Of a stretch of 64,000 bases of DNA, positions 46,221-56,530 are shown in pieces; within the stretch, counting starts at the first letter, position 1; each line of letters begins with the position of its first letter. Source of the DNA: Beverwykella pulmonaria (Eukaryota > Ascomycota > Dothideomycetes > Pleosporales > Melanommataceae); NCBI GenBank assembly GCA_001599595.1, contig BCHH01000019.1:374411-438410 (forward strand), in the 5' to 3' direction. The notes below the pieces were generated by a model. It was not told the DNA's origin, did not search any database, and worked only from the letters and a program-made list of their open reading frames with translations. Position numbers and translations under genes: made by a program.

Positions 46221-46500
46221 GATGTTGTAGAGCCCTGCTCCTTTAACGTGAATGCAAGATTGTTCATGTTGGTCAGCGTGTCGGGATGGTCCGCTCTTAG
46301 CTTCGTCTTGCTCGCCTCCATCACTTGCACGTCCAGCGCTTCCGCATCCTCCTACCAACCTTGGTTCCTGTACATCGACGCCAGGTTGGCCATGCTGGTC
46401 AGCGTGTTGGGATGGCACGCTCTAGGCTTCCTTTTGAAGGTCTCTATCACTTGCATAAACAGCGCTTCGGCATCTATTCACAGGGGATCCATCGGATCTT
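46221..46500 (-). pseudogene. Decayed TPR (kinesin-light-chain type) array, NLR tail remnant A
   Basis: The minus strand encodes two repeats of the pattern HPNTLTSMANLASMYRNQG...DAEALDVQV, characteristic of the kinesin-light-chain TPRs at the C-terminus of many fungal NLRs. An in-frame TAG after the first QGW separates the repeats. No start, NB domain or other part of a gene is near. It closely resembles remnant B at 50545-50790. Confidence 0.75.
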
Positions 46501-46837
46501 GTCCGGATGGGGTCTGGATCTAGGCTGCACCATAGCTTATATAGCTTACCACACATCCTACTGTGTATGAGTATCTCTTAAAGATTTGTCTTCTTCCCTT
46601 CTCAATATTATAATTCGCCCCACCCTTGTACGCCTGCCATTTTATGCCTCCTTCATAGGATGCTAAAGCTGCGCAGCATAGTTAGCGTGCGAGATAGCAA
46701 AATGAGATGTAATGATTCAGATACCTTATCTGGACTAGCCTCAAACACTAGACATATAAGACAGCTCTTCCTGAACTGAGTAGGACAATGTACCTTGTCT
46801 CCTTCTTGACACGACCCTTATAGGAGACGGTCACGTA

Positions 46838-49800
46838 TCAATGAATCTGGACATCCTCGGCCTGGTATTCGCTCTGAGACGCCACAAACTCCCCATTCAT
46901 AATGCCGTGAACATAAGCATCACCAATCAAGATCACCCCATCTTTAAAGGAATCGTGATTGGCCCGAAACACGAAAGGTACACTAGCCCCCCCAATAATG
47001 CACACCTGGTCACCCTCGCGAGCCCTACGAGGTACAAGCCCCATGTGATTCGAGTCAAGAATAGCAAACCGGCGTTCAGCGCAGTAAGCAAGAGCCTCAG
47101 TTATATAGAGCATTTCTGGTCTTGGTTCCCCAGTCTGGTTGAGCCCACTGATGTCTCCTGTAGCTGTAGTTATATTTTCAAAAACGGCAGTAACGTCTGC
47201 ATCCAACGAGACACTGCGGCCAACGTACTCTGTAGAATCGGCAATTAACGTACGACTCAGAGCTTCGGAGGGATTCTCGTACCGACCCTGAAGTCGAGTG
47301 TAGGAGCGTGCCACCATGCTACGCGCTTGATGCATGAGGTTCTCTGATGCATCAAGACAGCTGAGCTCTGTAATCAAACTGACTTTCATCCACTTCGCAC
47401 GAAAACAGTCTATCAGTTTAGCACCTTCTGGTCGAACTGGCTGGAGCACGTTGGGTATACGCCCAGGAAGACCACAGGCATTGAAGAGACGCTTGCGTTC
47501 CAAGTGAAAGCGTTCTCCTTTAGTCCCCTGAGCCCAGTCAGGAACCCAAGATGGCACCTCAAATGCCTCTCGCTGGTATGAGAGTCCACCGAAGTACAAG
47601 ACAGAAACACCTTCGATATGCAGAAGATATTCTGCGAAGCGATGCGAGAGCTCCTCCTCAGACCACAAATAACTTGGCTTGAAGCTGCGTGCTTCTGGTG
47701 GGAACAGTCCTAGCAAGCCTATGATCTTATCTTTAGGATTTGTAGCGAGCGCGTGTCGAGCGAGCCATAGGAGTCTAGTAGGCGTGTTGGTTCGTTGATT
47801 GAAGTAAAGCCGCATCTGAAGTAGCCGGTTGAAGTGAGAGAAACCAGCACTAGATTCTTTCTGTAGTAGCTTGGTCCAACGCATGTCCTGGAACTGGAGG
47901 AACCAGCGTAACCCAATAAAGAATTTCCAGTCGATCGTGAAGCGTCCGTACCTAACTACGAGATCTTGCGCTAGCACGACTTCTTGTATGATCCATGTTC
48001 TGGCGAACCAGGGATGTGAGAATATCTGGAATGTTTGGACCCAAATGTGGTCTGTCCAAGCGGGCAGGCCATACTGACCGGACATGTTCCCATGCATGAC
48101 ATTTGGTACCGGACGAACGTTCTGGATGCCCTGGTTTCCGCTTGGCGCCGGACAATCGAGAATATCCAACAAACATGTGATGCGTAATAGCAGATCGTAT
48201 GTATGACTCCAATACTGGTCGACATGTCCCAAATCAACATATACCTTTTGAGCATTGTGGTAGATGTCTCTCATCAGAAGCACCTGGCTATCTCGCTCCC
48301 CAAAGTCATTTTGGTTTATACAAATAGCATCTGCCCAAAGATAGTGCGTCTCCACCTGGGAATCTTGTCTATGCCTGCGTAGAGCCCCACGCAATGAAGG
48401 AGTAATTAGCATAAGTTTGCCATTGACGATGATCTCCTCTCTCGCCGGTGCTGTTCCCCAACAGTATGACAGGCAAGTATACTTGAGGTCCTCATCGTTG
48501 CTCAGCCGGACCGTAACTAATTCCATAGTTACTGGGTCCGACCTAAAGACAGCTCTTCGTACGCGAAGCAGTCTAATCTCACGTTTGCTCGGATCCAGTG
48601 GCGTATATTGATAAGCTAAGGTTGGCATCGTCGCAAGTGTAGGCTGCGAAGGCAAACTAGAAACAGGATTGTCGACAGGAGATATCCGCACGATCTGTGG
48701 TCCCAAAGCGAGTCGACCGAGTAATTGGGATGCTCCGTGGGAGCAACTTCCGTCACAGTGTTCATGTAAATCACAGCTTATGCCCCGATCCACAGACAAA
48801 ACGGTTGAGAGCAGCTGGGAGATCATCTCCATCTGTAGAGCGATGGGATTTTCTTGATCGAGGAGAGGTATCGGGCCTTGTGCGGAGGGAATCTCGTGGT
48901 CTAAGTAGACTTTTTCTTCAAGCTCTTCGATTGGCGAGTTTGACTCATGCAACACCTCTCGTGGTGGGAGAGTCAGCACAGCAACGAGTTCGAGGTGTAC
49001 AGCTAAATGAATCAATAGATCCAGTAGCGCAGCGGTATTTTCATTGGGGCCATCCGCATCTAATGGGACGTTAAGGGCGATCTCGTTATCGCAGAATATG
49101 CACCCTAGCTTCACATCCCCTTCAACAGTAATGCCTAGTTCCAAGCATAATGCTGCCCAGGTGTTATATCTGAAACCGGGAGTGATATGTTGTTCCAAGC
49201 TCATGTTGGGTCTCGTCCTTAGATCCATGCCAGAATGATTCTCCGTAAGATGGACAATCCATGCTTCTCTTTCATTATAAGCCTGGAGCGACGTGTCGCA
49301 TTCCTTGAATAGGCAGAGATAGGGCTTAAGATCAGACAAGAAGTGACGCCTTGATGGAGTTTCGATTAGAACATGCTGCATGCTGATTCAAGATCAGTGA
49401 AGAGACTTACTCCCAAGCCATTTGACCTCCTTCGCCCAAGATCTCATCCACAAGGGCATCATCGCAGTAAGGGCACACTATACTCATGTCGCTGGACTCT
49501 GCACATGGAATAGGTGGTATAACGCGTTTATCCAGCTCGCTCTTCACAACTGGCTCGAGAGCCAGCTGGTCTAAGCCTTCGGCGAGATCGTCTTCGACTT
49601 CTCGCCTTATCGCAGCGACTCCTTCTGGGCGTTGTTTTGGTGTGCAGACAGGAGTTTTAGTTCCTCGCTTCAATTGGTCGCACAGTCGGTCGACCATAGA
49701 ATGGACAAGGCGTTCAAGCAGAACTGAATTAGACCGTAGCTTAGGAAATCTCTCGATGACCCGGGACTCGAACAGCCTTCGCATACTGTTATAGTCTGGC

Positions 49801-49886
49801 AATTGACGCCGAAAGTACTCAAACGCCATTTCATCCTCTCGCTCCGAGAACGGATTAGCTTCTGTGTCCGATGTATTGGAGTTCAT
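46838..49886 (-). CDS. HET-domain (heterokaryon incompatibility) protein, intact
   Basis: Two exons (49886-49411 and 49349-46838) give 995 residues. Exon 1 ends with a CPYC zinc-binding-like pair; the 61-bp intron (GTAAGT...CTAATC...AAG) joins it to HFLSDLKPYLCLFKEC and a later HLTENHS, giving a C2H2-like arrangement often seen before HET domains. The HET domain lies near residues 440-590: YTCLSYCWG, then LWADAICINQND, then RDIYHNAQKVYVDLG. The C-terminus has the usual GDQVCIIGG...FVFR...AYVHGIMNGE ending. HET proteins trigger cell death when incompatible fungi fuse; the partner is unknown. It lies between two TPR remnants and next to an NLR pseudogene. Confidence 0.9.
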
Positions 49887-50544
49887 TGCGAAAATATATG
49901 GTAGTAGTGAGGTGCTCAAATATCAAACTTATAATTTTCAGCTCATATTTATACTAGAAACGGCTGGAGTGGCACGTGCGCCTTGAAGCCTCATCTTGGT
50001 GGTACAAGGACTGTATAGTCTAGAAGCTGCGCAGATACACCAAGCTCAGTGGCGTTTTCTCACAGAAACAACGGAGACTAGTACCAGTATCGTCTCGGTA
50101 CATTTGAAAAGGTCATCCGTCCCTGCAAGTATGCCCCCTGAGGGCCATTCTTGCGCGACGTAACGCGCGCTAATTGGCTATGCCGCGCCAGCTGAGGGTC
50201 ATACTTGCGCAAGAAGTCGGGTGCTTCGTGCTGCGCGCTAATTAGGTGTTTGGAGAAAGAGGGGGAGGACGCGTGTGGAGAGTGGCGTTAGTTATTATCC
50301 CTTTCTTATTGCTTTTTCCTACACAGCCTACACAGAAAGACGCGTAGAAGAGGGTTAGAGGAGAGGCTAAAGGGAGCCAAAGGGCCTAGGGGAACTAGAG
50401 CAGTTACAGAGTAGCTAGCGCCGGCCAAATGAGCAAAAAGGCGGTAAAAAGCTAAAGAACCAAGGAGTGCTCGTATTATTGCGCCATCTAGAGCCTCGAC
50501 GAGCACTGCGCGAGATGACAATATGAAGATATTGAGGACCTAGA
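49887..50544. other. Intergenic region upstream of the HET gene with an imperfect duplication
   Basis: The spacer holds the HET gene promoter. An imperfect tandem duplication occupies 50130-50245: both units contain TGAGGG(C/T)CAT(T/A)CTTGCGC and end in GCGCGCTAATT. No gene was found. Confidence 0.45.
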
Positions 50545-50790
50545 GCTACTGCCTGCAGGTCGCAGCAATCCTCTATTAGAGAAACTACCTTACTTATAGA
50601 GCCCTGACCCTTTAACGTGAACGCGAGATTATTTATGCTGATTAGCGTGTCTGGATGCTCGTCCTTAAGCATCCTCTTTCTCGTCTCTATCACTTGCACC
50701 TCCAGCTCTTCGGCCTCCTGATTCCAAAACGCCGACGCTAGGTTGGTCATGCTGGTCAGCGTATCTGGATGCTCGTCCCTAAGCACCCAA
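50545..50790 (-). pseudogene. Decayed TPR array, NLR tail remnant B
   Basis: The minus strand reads HPDTLTSMTNLASAFWNQ, then AEELEVQV, then a second HPDTLISINNLAFTLKGQG, with a few residues missing between the helices of the first repeat. A tail with DLQAVALGP matches the usual C-terminal end of fungal NLR-TPR proteins. There is no upstream NB domain. It is clearly a diverged duplicate of remnant A. Confidence 0.7.
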
Positions 50791-52084
50791 GGCGCTGTGC
50801 AAGCTTACCCGTTATGTTCGTCTTTGACTTGTACCGGTGAAGGTCTCTGAAGAGCCGTCGAACTTAAACGCGGTAGCTACCAGGCAGGCATGGGTCATGT
50901 AATCCCAAAAGCGCCGGAAATAGTTAGGCAACAAGCCCAGCTGGAAGACGCATATTGTTGAGGTTGTTTATAATGCATGGTCTGCGCCTTAATAGGCTGC
51001 TAGAGATGCGAGGCATGGTTGGCGTACGAGACAGCTAAGGCCGAGGACTAGCGGGAGAGCTGGACGCTGTGGTGCCTTGTTAGGCCCTCACAGTATGGCA
51101 GCTTGAGGCTATAAACTTGGCAAGAAAAAAAAACCAGAAAAAACCAACTGAAGGTAGTAAGGGGCGCACTGTAGTAACTCGATCGCCTTTAAAGCGGCAG
51201 GTCAAACACAGTACAAGAACAGCATAGTCGAAGTGCAGTAGTTCGCTTACTAATGGTCGTGATGTGATGAAGTAGATGGAGAGAGTGATGATTGTTGTAT
51301 TGATTCTACGGAGAAGCGACCGAAGAGATATCTTGAGTCTTACTAAGCACGGCAGGAGCCTGCCAAGGTAGTGATAACAAATATGGAAGTAAGTCACATG
51401 AGCAAACATCGAGGTGACTCATCATGTGACCCACCCGCCGACACTAATTAACTTGAATGCGCAGCTTGGGTAAAATAGTACTTTAAGTTGCCACTGCTAC
51501 CAGGGAGGACGGCCGAGCCGTACCGACCCTAACCTTGTAGCCCTGTGTGACGGAACTAGGATGCTCGGAGCGGAAAGATGGAGCCGTGAAGCAGGCACGA
51601 CAACGACGGACATGGCCAAGACAGTTATGGTCATGACATAGCACAGCATGCTCGCGGCTATACCATTGGCAGAGTGTTCACGATGAGGGACCGCGACGGC
51701 TCAAACGGTCACCGCGAGGCATGCCAAGCTTAATAGGGGAACATCAAAAGCCGCAATCATACTGAAAAGACCATTAACTCTAGTAGACATTTCACAAAGG
51801 TTGTGCCATATTCTTCTCAGCCTCGCGGCACCACAAATTGGTCTACGTTGTCAGCCCCACATCCGCTTTGCGGCCTCAATCACCTTCTAATACGCCTTAC
51901 AACATCGCGGTACAGTCACGTCTTTGACCTTGCTTTGCTTATAAACTTATTAAAATCGCCAGCTAGATGAGGCATTCTTAGCCTACGAGCGAACTGTCGC
52001 GTTCTTGTCCCTCCCACCCTGCTACCATAAGCCTGACCAAACCGGATCCTTACTCCTTGCTGCCGTCAATCTCGGCGCGAAACA
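50791..52084. other. Repeat-derived and intergenic DNA
   Basis: The segment 50980-51030 (AGGCTGCTAGAGATGCGAGGCATGG...) resembles 46655-46705, and 51095-51120 resembles 46165-46195, so this is part of the same duplicated block as the TPR remnants, in rearranged order. The remainder shows nothing. Confidence 0.4.
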
Positions 52085-52327
52085 ATCCGTCTTCTGCTAC
52101 AAGACGAGACTCGCCAATTTATCTTTAAAGAATTTCGCGACGACGAGATCCCTCAGTATGCGATACTTTCGCACACATGGCTCCCAGTTGAAGAGGGTGA
52201 GGAGCACACTTATGAAGACCTGATAAATGGCACTGGTAACGGAAAGCTTGGTTTCAAGAAGATCCAGTTTTGTGGGGAACAAGCAAGACGGAATGGCTTA
52301 CAATATTTCTGGGTAGACACCTGTTGC
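52085..52327 (+). pseudogene. HET-NACHT NLR pseudogene, 5' segment (start of HET domain)
   Basis: The frame from 52085 reads as the beginning of a HET domain: RLLLQDETRQFIFKEF, then IPQYAILSHTWLP, then GFKKIQFCGEQARRNGLQYF and WVDTCC. The normal Met just before RLL is absent (an ATC stands there). The sequence stops matching at 52327, immediately after the cysteine pair, and resumes at 54967. The two parts together encode the usual HET-domain order, so they are pieces of one gene separated by 2.6 kb. Confidence 0.8.
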
Positions 52328-53468
52328 ACTATACAGACTCACCACTGATGATAACGCCCTACGAAAAGGGTGGCATATGCCGCCGAAAATGGCCGCAGAA
52401 CGTTCATAGCTTATTAATACAAACGTATTAATATCTCCTTACCCTCCACCTTTTCATCTGAGAATCCTTGACCAGCGCTCTAATCTGAGAAACCGCTCAT
52501 GCAAAGAGGCCCGGGAATCAGACCCCAGTCACGCAGTAGCTGAGCAAGACTGAGCCCGCCCTGAGCAAATCCAACAGGCTCGTGCTCAGGCACGAGCAGG
52601 CTTGATCAATCTTGATCGTACCTGATTTTGACCATGAGCAAGGTCCTGAATTTGGGTCCCATCATTGGCGGAGTCCAAAAATCAGGCGTTTCTTCCTTCC
52701 ACGGAGTTGTCAAGATGCACTCTTTGAGGTGAAGAGCTCGGAAAGATGAACTATTGGTTTACTTCATAACTCAGTATTCAGCTACAAACCGCCACGTCAT
52801 TGAGGTCCTTGATTGCGAAGCCTCCAGAAGTCGCAGTTCCTGTGCGCCGCCACGATTCAGGTTGAGTTTTGCACCGCCACATTCAGCTGAGAGAAGACTG
52901 TGAACGGGAAGTTCCAGATCTAACGCTGCCAGACTTGGCTGACCAGTTGAACGTCGAGCTCGGAATCAACCGCTGCCATAGAAACATCACTTGCCCAATT
53001 CCTACAAAAGTTTTTTAGTTATCATGCACCTCATCCTTGGAACTAGTTGTTTTGCATCCGCCAGCCACTTTTGCTATGCTGCCTAGAGAGTGCCAGCCTC
53101 AACTTCATGCAATAACTCAACACCTAACTACGGTCAGGAATCGGGAGCGAAGCCCGACTCCATGATTCGCTTCTATAGTCAAAGCTAAGAACGACGTACT
53201 AAAGCAGGGCGTTGTTGAGGCGGTGCCGACCTCACCTACAACATTAAGTCACCCTAAACAATGACTCAGATCTATTGACGGCAATTCGTTCTTAAACAGT
53301 CGACCTTGTCTATTATTTCCTTGCTCATCAACGGCAACTCAAACAGTTCATTGCCAACCAGCACTGCCCCTATTACCCCAGGTACTCCTCGAGGAATCCC
53401 TTCCCTATACCATCGCAATAGTCTAACTGTGAATCCAGAAATCTCATCAACACTAACACACCGGCAAC
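52328..53468. other. Left part of the 2.6-kb DNA interrupting the HET domain
   Basis: No similarity to HET or NACHT sequence is visible. A perfect 7-bp-arm hairpin (CTCGTGC-TCAG-GCACGAG) lies near 52579-52596. No gene is evident before the small gene at 53469. The ends of the inserted segment carry no obvious inverted repeats or target duplication. Confidence 0.45.
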
Positions 53469-53921
53469 ATGGCAGCCATCTTCAGCTTCATCCCCACCAT
53501 CATCGACACTTGCAACCGCAACGCCGACATCATCGAACGCCGCCGCCAATTCACGCAAAAGACCGTCAAAGAGCTCGCCGACCAAGGCTACAACGCCGTC
53601 GTCGTAGCCAAACACTGCGGCTACCGGTCGCGCGGTCACACCATCGAGGATTCCCAGAATTACGAAGGTGTCGACTGGGTCATCTTCGCCGCGCCCCAGG
53701 GCAAGGTGTTCATCGTCGAGAATCGTGGGCAGAATGGCTATGAGAATTGGGCGCTGCGTGGGACTAATTGGGTCCGCTGGGGGAATATTGTGAAGTTCCA
53801 TGGTGATTGGAATGAGGCGACGATGGGTAAATGCTATGAGACCAGACCCCACAGCCACTTTCCTGGGTGGTTCCTGGGTGGTGATGGGCCCGCTTGGGTT
53901 GGTTGCAGGTTGGGAGTGTGA
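53469..53921 (+). CDS. Small protein of unknown function inside the interrupted HET locus
   Basis: An intact frame of 150 residues starting MAAIFSFIPTIIDTCNRNAD. I do not recognise a family. The N-terminal 20 residues are mildly hydrophobic but lack a clear cleavage site. Residues 25-75 have alternating hydrophobic and charged residues (KELADQGYNAVVVAKHCGYR, then VDWVIFAAPQGKVFIVE) that suggest an alpha/beta fold; the end is Trp/Gly-rich. Codons in the first half end almost always in C or G, unlike the AT-richer DNA around it, so it is likely a real gene and perhaps of different origin. The C-terminus could be changed by an unseen intron. Confidence 0.55.
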   Translation: MAAIFSFIPTIIDTCNRNADIIERRRQFTQKTVKELADQGYNAVVVAKHCGYRSRGHTIEDSQNYEGVDWVIFAAPQGKVFIVENRGQNGYENWALRGTNWVRWGNIVKFHGDWNEATMGKCYETRPHSHFPGWFLGGDGPAWVGCRLGV

Positions 53922-54679
53922 ACAATAGATGAAGAGGAGCGCACGATTTTTCAGATCGAGTGGCAGCGCGAGAACTAACCTAGCAGATGTTTTGATGGCC
54001 ACACGACTACAAATGATGAAACGACTGTCACTACCTACGTACGAGCCGAAGACTTCATATCACACGCGCGATTTGCCCCCTACTTTCTCCACGAATTGAC
54101 CACGAACGACCGAAGAGCACTGAGCACGCTCACTATGCGAAAGAGGGTGGTAAACGACAATGGAACTTTCGTTTCTCAACTTCCTAATGATTTCATTATC
54201 GCTCCACGCTGTCTCCTTTTTTTAGATTTCCGGCCTTTACGGACTCTTAAGTTTTGGAAAGCCCGCACATCACTACATCCTGCACATGGAGACCTTTGTT
54301 TCCTTTTCTAGGTACATACTGTCATCGAGTCTCGCTATTCTGTTTCGCGATGGGTTTTTCCTCGCTGTACCTTCTTTCACTTTGACGTAGGAGGATCAGA
54401 CCAAATGCCAATCACGTTCTACCTCTTCGTTTTTCTGCGCCTGGAATGTTGTCTTGCGACAGTTTGTTACTTGCTATGATGGCACTGTTCAAAGACTGGT
54501 TAAGTAGAAAGGCAGTCATTTTATAGGTACAGTACAGTAAGGAGGCATACTTATCCATTGCCAGTAAGTTATTTATAGTTCTCTTACATGAGTGAGAAGA
54601 TAGGGGGTCCCATTTTCGGGCCCCCGAGCCTGAGCAGTCTGATCACAGTGATGTGCTTTCAACAAAGATTGTAGAAATA
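53922..54679. other. Middle part of the interrupting DNA, no gene seen
   Basis: AT-rich and without recognisable coding content; it lies between the small gene and the MITE. Confidence 0.4.
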
Positions 54680-54852
54680 CAGTCAACTCCCGTTTATACG
54701 ATCTCCGATTGGCCGATATTTTCAATTAACCGTTCGCGCTTCCTAGCCAAAATTGCTTAAAACCAAAGATTAACGCTCTCAATAGCCCGATAATTCAGAT
54801 ATCCGATCAAAATTGCCTGCCAAAATTGTATCGTATAACTGGGAGTTGACTG
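54680..54852. mobile_element. 173-bp MITE, pogo/Tc1-mariner type, with TA target duplication
   Basis: The ends are inverted: CAGTCAACTCCCGTTTATAC at the left and the complement of CAGTCAACTCCCAGTTATAC at the right, with two mismatches in the first 23 bases. A TA dinucleotide flanks each side (54678-54679 and 54853-54854), the target duplication made by Tc1/mariner/pogo transposases. The interior is AT-rich and non-coding. The CAGTCAACTCC terminus fits the pogo/Fot-like group. It would depend on a transposase encoded elsewhere. Confidence 0.9.
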
Positions 54853-54966
54853 TAGGTGGTTTCAAATATTGGAGGAGTGGATCTGAAAAATAAGCTGAGC
54901 AGTAAAAATTACAGGTCGCGTAAGCGGTTGAACAAAGTCGATGTTGTCGCAAGCGTGGTATGAGTT

Positions 54967-56430
54967 TGTATTAACAAATCAAGCAGTGCCGAGCTCTCGG
55001 AAGCAATCAACTCTATGTTTCGCTGGTATCAAAATGCTGCCAAATGCTATGTCTATCTCTCGGACGTTTCAACCGGTAAACACTCTTGATCATCTGAGCT
55101 TCGATGGGAGTCGACTTTTCGTCAAAGCCAATGGTTTACGAGAGGTTGGACACTTCAGGAACTTCTTGCCTCTTTCTTAGTGAGTTCTTCTCACGAGACA
55201 GTATGCGGCTTAGCGATAAGCAGTCACTAGAGAATAAAAATACATCAAATCACTGATATTGCAATTCAGGCTCTTCAGGGAGAATTGCTACTGTAATTTA
55301 GCATTGAGGAGCAAATTTTATGGGCTAAAAATCGAAAGACAACAAGAGAAGAAGACCAGGCCTACTGCCTAATGAGAATTTTCGGTATTTATCTGCCTGT
55401 CATCTATGACAAGGAAAAAGAGAGCGCACACAAACGTCTTCGAGATACACTTGATAAATATTTAGAATCTAAATGCCTATAGGCGCTACGGACTTCGGAC
55501 TATGAGCAATTCAAAGACCGCAATCCCGATCGTCTTAAGGGAACATGTGAGTGGTTTCTGCGGCACAATCATTTTCAGACATGGCATCAAAGCAGTTCCG
55601 GTCTACTTTGGGTATCTGCGGACCTAGGGTGTGGCAAATCAGTCCTGACCAAGTCTTTGATTGATCAAGAAGTTAGTTCTACTGGTTCTCGAAGCACATG
55701 CTACTTCTTTTTCAAAGATGATAACGACAAACAAATAAGCTCAACAACTGCTCTCTCCTCATTACTGCATTAACTCTTCTCGCAGAAACAATCGCTCATC
55801 CAACATGCGATGCAAGACTACAAAAATGAAGGCAATCATCTATCACACTCATTTCATAAGCTTTGGAGCATCCTTACTAAAGCTACATCTGATCCAAAAG
55901 CTGGAGAAGTTATCTGTATTCTGGATGCTCTTGATGAATGTACTGAGATAGAGAGATACTAAATCATCGATATCCTTAGCGCATTCTACAAGTAAAGTCA
56001 AGGCAATAGTCGGCTCAAATTCCTCGTTATCAGCCGCCCTTACTTTGATATTGAACGGAAATTCGCCAAGCTCATTGGACAATTTCCCACAATCCGTCTT
56101 CATGGGGAAAGAGAATCGAAAGCCATTAGTCGTGAGATTGAGAGTGTTATCAGATCAAAAGTTTCAGAACTTGGACAAGAACTGGAACTTGACGATTCCG
56201 AGCAATCAACTCTTCAAGATGAGCTCTTGGCTATGGAGCACCGAACTTATCTCTGGCTGAAACTCATAGTTGACGTGATCCGCGACGAGATCGATTCTAC
56301 AAAAAAGCGGCTGAAAAGCATCATCAACGCACTTCCAGCTACAGTCGATCCAGCTACAGTCGATCAAGCATATGAGGCGATCTTGTCGAAAGCTAAGGAC
56401 CGAAGGTCCCGATTCATACGATGTACGTAA
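54967..56430 (+). pseudogene. HET-NACHT NLR pseudogene, 3' segment (end of HET domain and NACHT domain)
   Basis: The frame resumes the HET domain with CINKSSSAELSEAINSMF, then WFTRGWTLQELL. After two frameshifts (between about 55170 and 55250) it continues with EEDQAYCLMRIFG, the linker TSDYEQFKDRNPDR, the NACHT P-loop DLGCGKSVL and the Walker B CILDALDEC. In-frame stops occur at 55087, 55294, 55480, 55771, 55960 and 55993; at least five fit a C-to-T change of CAA, CAG or CGA. The match ends at 56430, before the rest of the NACHT region and any repeat domain. Intact relatives are NLR receptors that drive incompatibility or death. A 15-bp direct repeat lies at about 56334-56363. Confidence 0.88.
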
Positions 56431-56530
56431 ATAGCTTTTCCAGGTACCACAGAAGCATGTTTTCTCGTTATTTGCCTTCGATCTCCCTCGAAAAAGTCTC
56501 CAAGTAGCCCATGCGTGACAGCAACTGAAG

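Noticed and set aside
51080..51409. 109-codon open frame with hydrophobic stretches
   Set aside because: It overlaps the duplicated decayed block related to 46.2 kb; the apparent hydrophobicity comes from T-rich DNA.
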